Below the pieces are notes generated by a model. It was not told where the DNA came from, did no database searches, and saw only the letters and a program-made list of their open reading frames with translations. A program made the position numbers and the translations under genes. DNA of 64,000 nt from Sporosarcina sp. ANT_H38 (GTDB lineage: Bacteria; Bacillota; Bacilli; Bacillales_A; Planococcaceae): positions 1,550,001-1,614,000 of the forward strand of contig NZ_VOBC01000001.1 in assembly GCF_008369195.1 (NCBI RefSeq). The letters run 5' to 3'. Position 1 is the first letter of the stretch. The number at the start of each line of letters is the position of its first letter. Below, in pieces: positions 62,354 through 64,000 of this stretch.

Positions 62354-62435
62354 ATGATTAGGTTTTTATGTTACCTGACTACGTCCGACACCCGTAGTCC
62401 AGATTAGGTATCAAGTTTTCATCGCGCCTAATCAT
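62354..62435. other. Three-tier inverted-repeat structure in the DegV-recU gap
   Basis: Outer stem ATGATTAGG (62354-62362) with CCTAATCAT (62427-62435); inner stem TACCT (62372-62376) with AGGTA (62406-62410); apical stem GACTACG (62377-62383) with CGTAGTC (62393-62399). Nested and collinear, so they could form one 82-base hairpin with bulges. I do not match it to a known riboswitch. The adjoining 62050-62300 shows nothing. Confidence 0.5.
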
Positions 62436-62454
62436 CACCCTATTTCAAACTTCT

Positions 62455-62571
62455 GGATACCATAAACTTCGAGAACCAGGTTCTGAAACTATCCTGAATT
62501 GCATTAGACTATCGTAACTTTCATTAGCTTGTCGCTAATGTTTTTGTAGGCTCGTTCATAGCGGGGTATCC
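62455..62571 (+). other. Hairpin cluster with terminator-like end
   Basis: GGATACC (62455-62461) faces GGTATCC (62565-62571). Between them lie AGAAC-CAG-GTTCT-type hairpin sequence (62472-62484) and CATTAGC-TTGTC-GCTAATG followed by TTTTT (62522-62545), which resembles an intrinsic terminator on the plus strand. A small RNA ending at 62545 is one reading. Confidence 0.4.
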
Positions 62572-62699
62572 AAAATATGCTTAGGAATGTCTAAAAATTA
62601 ATCTTCTGGTGAATTCTGTTGTTCTTTTATTCCATGCTTAAACATTGCATTATTTCCTTGTCTTATCTATTATTACTATTTCATCATTTTAAGTAGGTT

Positions 62700-62867
62700 G
62701 TAGGTTGAAGTTCGTATACAAACTCAGCGCAGGCGCCTTACTAGTGTCCAGCAACTGGACACCGGTTAGCTGAAGCCCTAAGACCGACAGCAAAGTAGCC
62801 TAGCTTAGGGCGAGAGGCGTCCCCTTGACGCTGAGCGATATTCAATGGAATCATTCAATCAACCTAC
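62700..62867 (+). repeat. Stand-alone core-1 repeat (copy D) with closed multi-stem fold
   Basis: 168 bases closed by a perfect 9-bp stem GTAGGTTGA (62700-62708) / TCAACCTAC (62859-62867). Inside, in nested order: CTCAGCG/CGCTGAG (62723-62729, 62829-62835), GGCGCC/GGCGTCC with one bulge (62732-62737, 62816-62822), the hairpin GTGTCCA-GCAAC-TGGACAC (62744-62762) and CCCTAAG/CTTAGGG (62776-62782, 62804-62810). Sequence matches the core of copy B (51143-51280). It lies 126 bases upstream of recU. Confidence 0.7.
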
Positions 62868-62992
62868 ATAGATAAGTAGCTTCTATGTGGATTTCATTGA
62901 ACACTGTAGAAGCATGTTCACCAACTTGCAACTTTCCAAACCCTATTCCGTCCAATGGTTATGGTATGATACTGAGATGCGAGGTGGTATCT

Positions 62993-63628
62993 ATGACAAT
63001 ACGCTATCCGAACGGCAAGAAATATGTACCCATTCAGAAAATAGGCATTCAAAAAAAAATCGATCTTTCATTCAGCAATCGGGGGAAATCTTTGGAAGAT
63101 GAATTGAATGAAACGAATGAGTTCTATTTGAGTCGTGGCATCGCTGTCATCCATAAGAAACCCGTGCCAATCCAAGTTGTAAACGTAAATTATCCGGCGA
63201 GAAGCGCCGCTGTCATAACAGAAGCTTATTTCCGGACACCGTCTACAACTGACTTTAACGGGGTATGGAAAGGTAAGTATATCGATTTCGAGGCAAAAGA
63301 AACGAAGAGTGAGACATCTTTTCCATTGCAAAATATTCATGACCATCAGGTGGAACATATGAAATCCGTGTCGGTGCAAGATGGAATCGTGTTCTTTATC
63401 GTGAAATTCACTTCGCTTGAACGTTACTTCATTGTCCCATATGAAAACTTCGAGAAATATTGGGAGAGAATGAAAACGGGCGGTAGAAAATCAATTACAC
63501 TTATAGAATTTGAGGCTATGGCCATGGAAATTTCACCAAGTTTCAATCCAAGACTCGATTATTTACAATCGGTGTCCACCATGTTAACTACATCTTACAA
63601 TGCAACTGAAAGGCAGGAAGAAGTATGA
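62993..63628 (+). CDS. recU: Holliday junction resolvase RecU
   Basis: 211-residue homodimeric nuclease that cuts Holliday junctions and modulates RecA. N-terminal IRYPNG and NRGKSLEDELN, then the PD-(D/E)xK site TDFNGVWKGKYIDFEAKETKS (D, E and K of the catalytic set), and FIVKFTSLERYFIVPYE near the end. GAGGTGG precedes the ATG at 62993; the open frame back to 62885 is not used. Its stop overlaps the ponA start (ATGA), the standard recU-ponA pair of Firmicutes. Confidence 0.96.
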   Translation: MTIRYPNGKKYVPIQKIGIQKKIDLSFSNRGKSLEDELNETNEFYLSRGIAVIHKKPVPIQVVNVNYPARSAAVITEAYFRTPSTTDFNGVWKGKYIDFEAKETKSETSFPLQNIHDHQVEHMKSVSVQDGIVFFIVKFTSLERYFIVPYENFEKYWERMKTGGRKSITLIEFEAMAMEISPSFNPRLDYLQSVSTMLTTSYNATERQEEV

Positions 63629-64000
63629 GTGATAATATAAATTCAAGAGCTGCACGACGAAAAACAATTGAGGCAGAACGTACAAAGAAAAAGAGTAAAA
63701 AGACGAATAATGGTAAAAGTATCATTAAGAAGATAATTCTTGCAGTAGTTGCCATCGGTGTTGCAATTCTAATTGGTGGTGCAGGCCTATTCACTTTTTA
63801 TGCTAGTTCAGCACCTGATCTCGATGAAAACCTATTGAAAGACCCCTTATCTTCTGAATTTCTTGATATAAACGGCGATGTCTTTATGAAATCCGGCGTT
63901 GAAAAAAGAGAGTTTGTACCCTACGCTGACATACCAGACCTGATGCAAGATGCAATTCTTGCAACTGAAGACGTCCGCTTCTATTCCCACAAAGGGATGG
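63625..64000 (+). CDS. ponA: Bifunctional penicillin-binding protein 1 (N-terminal part)
   Basis: Class A PBP, of which 125 codons are in the window. Cytoplasmic basic segment (about 12-38), one transmembrane helix (about 38-58) and the beginning of the glycosyltransferase 51 domain with ILATEDVRFYSHKGM, whose Glu is the catalytic residue. It continues beyond the right edge. Coupled to recU by a 4-base overlap. GpsB, its partner in B. subtilis, is encoded 7 kb to the left. Confidence 0.95.
   Translation, partial: MSDNINSRAARRKTIEAERTKKKSKKTNNGKSIIKKIILAVVAIGVAILIGGAGLFTFYASSAPDLDENLLKDPLSSEFLDINGDVFMKSGVEKREFVPYADIPDLMQDAILATEDVRFYSHKGM

Noticed and set aside
62354..62435. Assignment of the nested hairpin to a known riboswitch (purine, SAM, c-di-GMP, PreQ1)
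   Set aside because: None of the conserved sequence blocks of those classes is present.
1..64000. CRISPR array, prophage, tRNA or rRNA genes
   Set aside because: No regularly spaced direct repeats, no phage structural or integrase genes, and no cloverleaf-type sequence were seen on reading the gaps; a tRNAscan and CRISPR-finder run would be decisive.

Overview
ORGANISM. The window looks like a chromosomal segment of a moderately AT-rich, endospore-forming member of the Bacillales, most plausibly a Sporosarcina-like member of the Caryophanaceae (Planococcaceae). The reasons are dense Bacillus-type synteny (the yqg/yqf block and the ypb-ypp block of Bacillus subtilis), strong AAGGAGG ribosome sites, frequent TTG/GTG starts, a class B RNase P RNA, a tandem glycine riboswitch and a glyS T-box. 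The genus is an inference; no 16S gene is present. LAYOUT. (1) 1-5.3 kb, minus strand: the N-terminal part of gcvT behind a glycine riboswitch, aroK, and the complete competence pseudopilus operon comGA-GG. (2) 5.6-18.2 kb: the yqg block. It holds DUF2626, a metallo-beta-lactamase hydrolase, DUF2759, a YqgU-like lipoprotein, ltaS, yqgQ, 5-formyl-THF cyclo-ligase, rpmG, two small envelope genes of unknown function, a class B PBP, sodA, DUF456, a Na/Pi cotransporter with a PhoU tail, and DUF1189. (3) 18.2-36.6 kb: the yqf block. It holds a LysM-like protein, ispG, a nucleotidase, znuC-znuB-zur, DUF2624, nfo, cshB, a VNTR-bearing YqfQ protein, ispH, nif3, trmK, cccA, an acyl-CoA dehydrogenase, a membrane protein, dnaG-sigA, and ccpN-ppsR. 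(4) 36.7-38.4 kb: T-box-controlled dimeric glycyl-tRNA synthetase. (5) 38.4-41.7 kb: an accessory stretch with a decayed Gly/Tyr/His-rich coat-like gene, an aminoglycoside phosphotransferase-like kinase, a GNAT acetyltransferase and repeats. (6) 41.7-64 kb: the yp block. It holds YpgQ-type HD hydrolase, cspD, ypeQ, ypeP, a phosphoesterase, a sulfurtransferase, dynA, CheX, ypwA, DUF421, ypvA, ypsC, rnpB, gpsB, mrfB/mrfA, yppE, a DegV protein, recU and the start of ponA. The order implies that two regions separate in B. subtilis were joined near 38.4 kb. HOW THE GENES FIT TOGETHER. Most of the window is core chromosome: wall and teichoic acid synthesis (ltaS, PBPs, gpsB), isoprenoid precursors (ispG/ispH), replication and transcription initiation (dnaG-sigA), DNA repair and recombination (nfo, mrfA/mrfB, recU), translation (glyS, rpmG, trmK, rnpB), zinc homeostasis (znuCB-zur), and competence (comG). 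MOST UNUSUAL CONTENT. Four large intergenic gaps (26.9-27.5, 41.2-41.5, 51.0-51.6 and 62.7-62.9 kb) hold copies of what I read as one mosaic repeat family. Shared outer segments enclose either of two alternative core modules. One of the cores also stands alone upstream of recU as a closed, multi-stem 168-nt structure. Hairpins in two modules show compensatory base changes between copies, which argues that the transcribed or folded form is under selection. I do not recognise this family. No CRISPR array, tRNA, rRNA or intact insertion sequence was seen.
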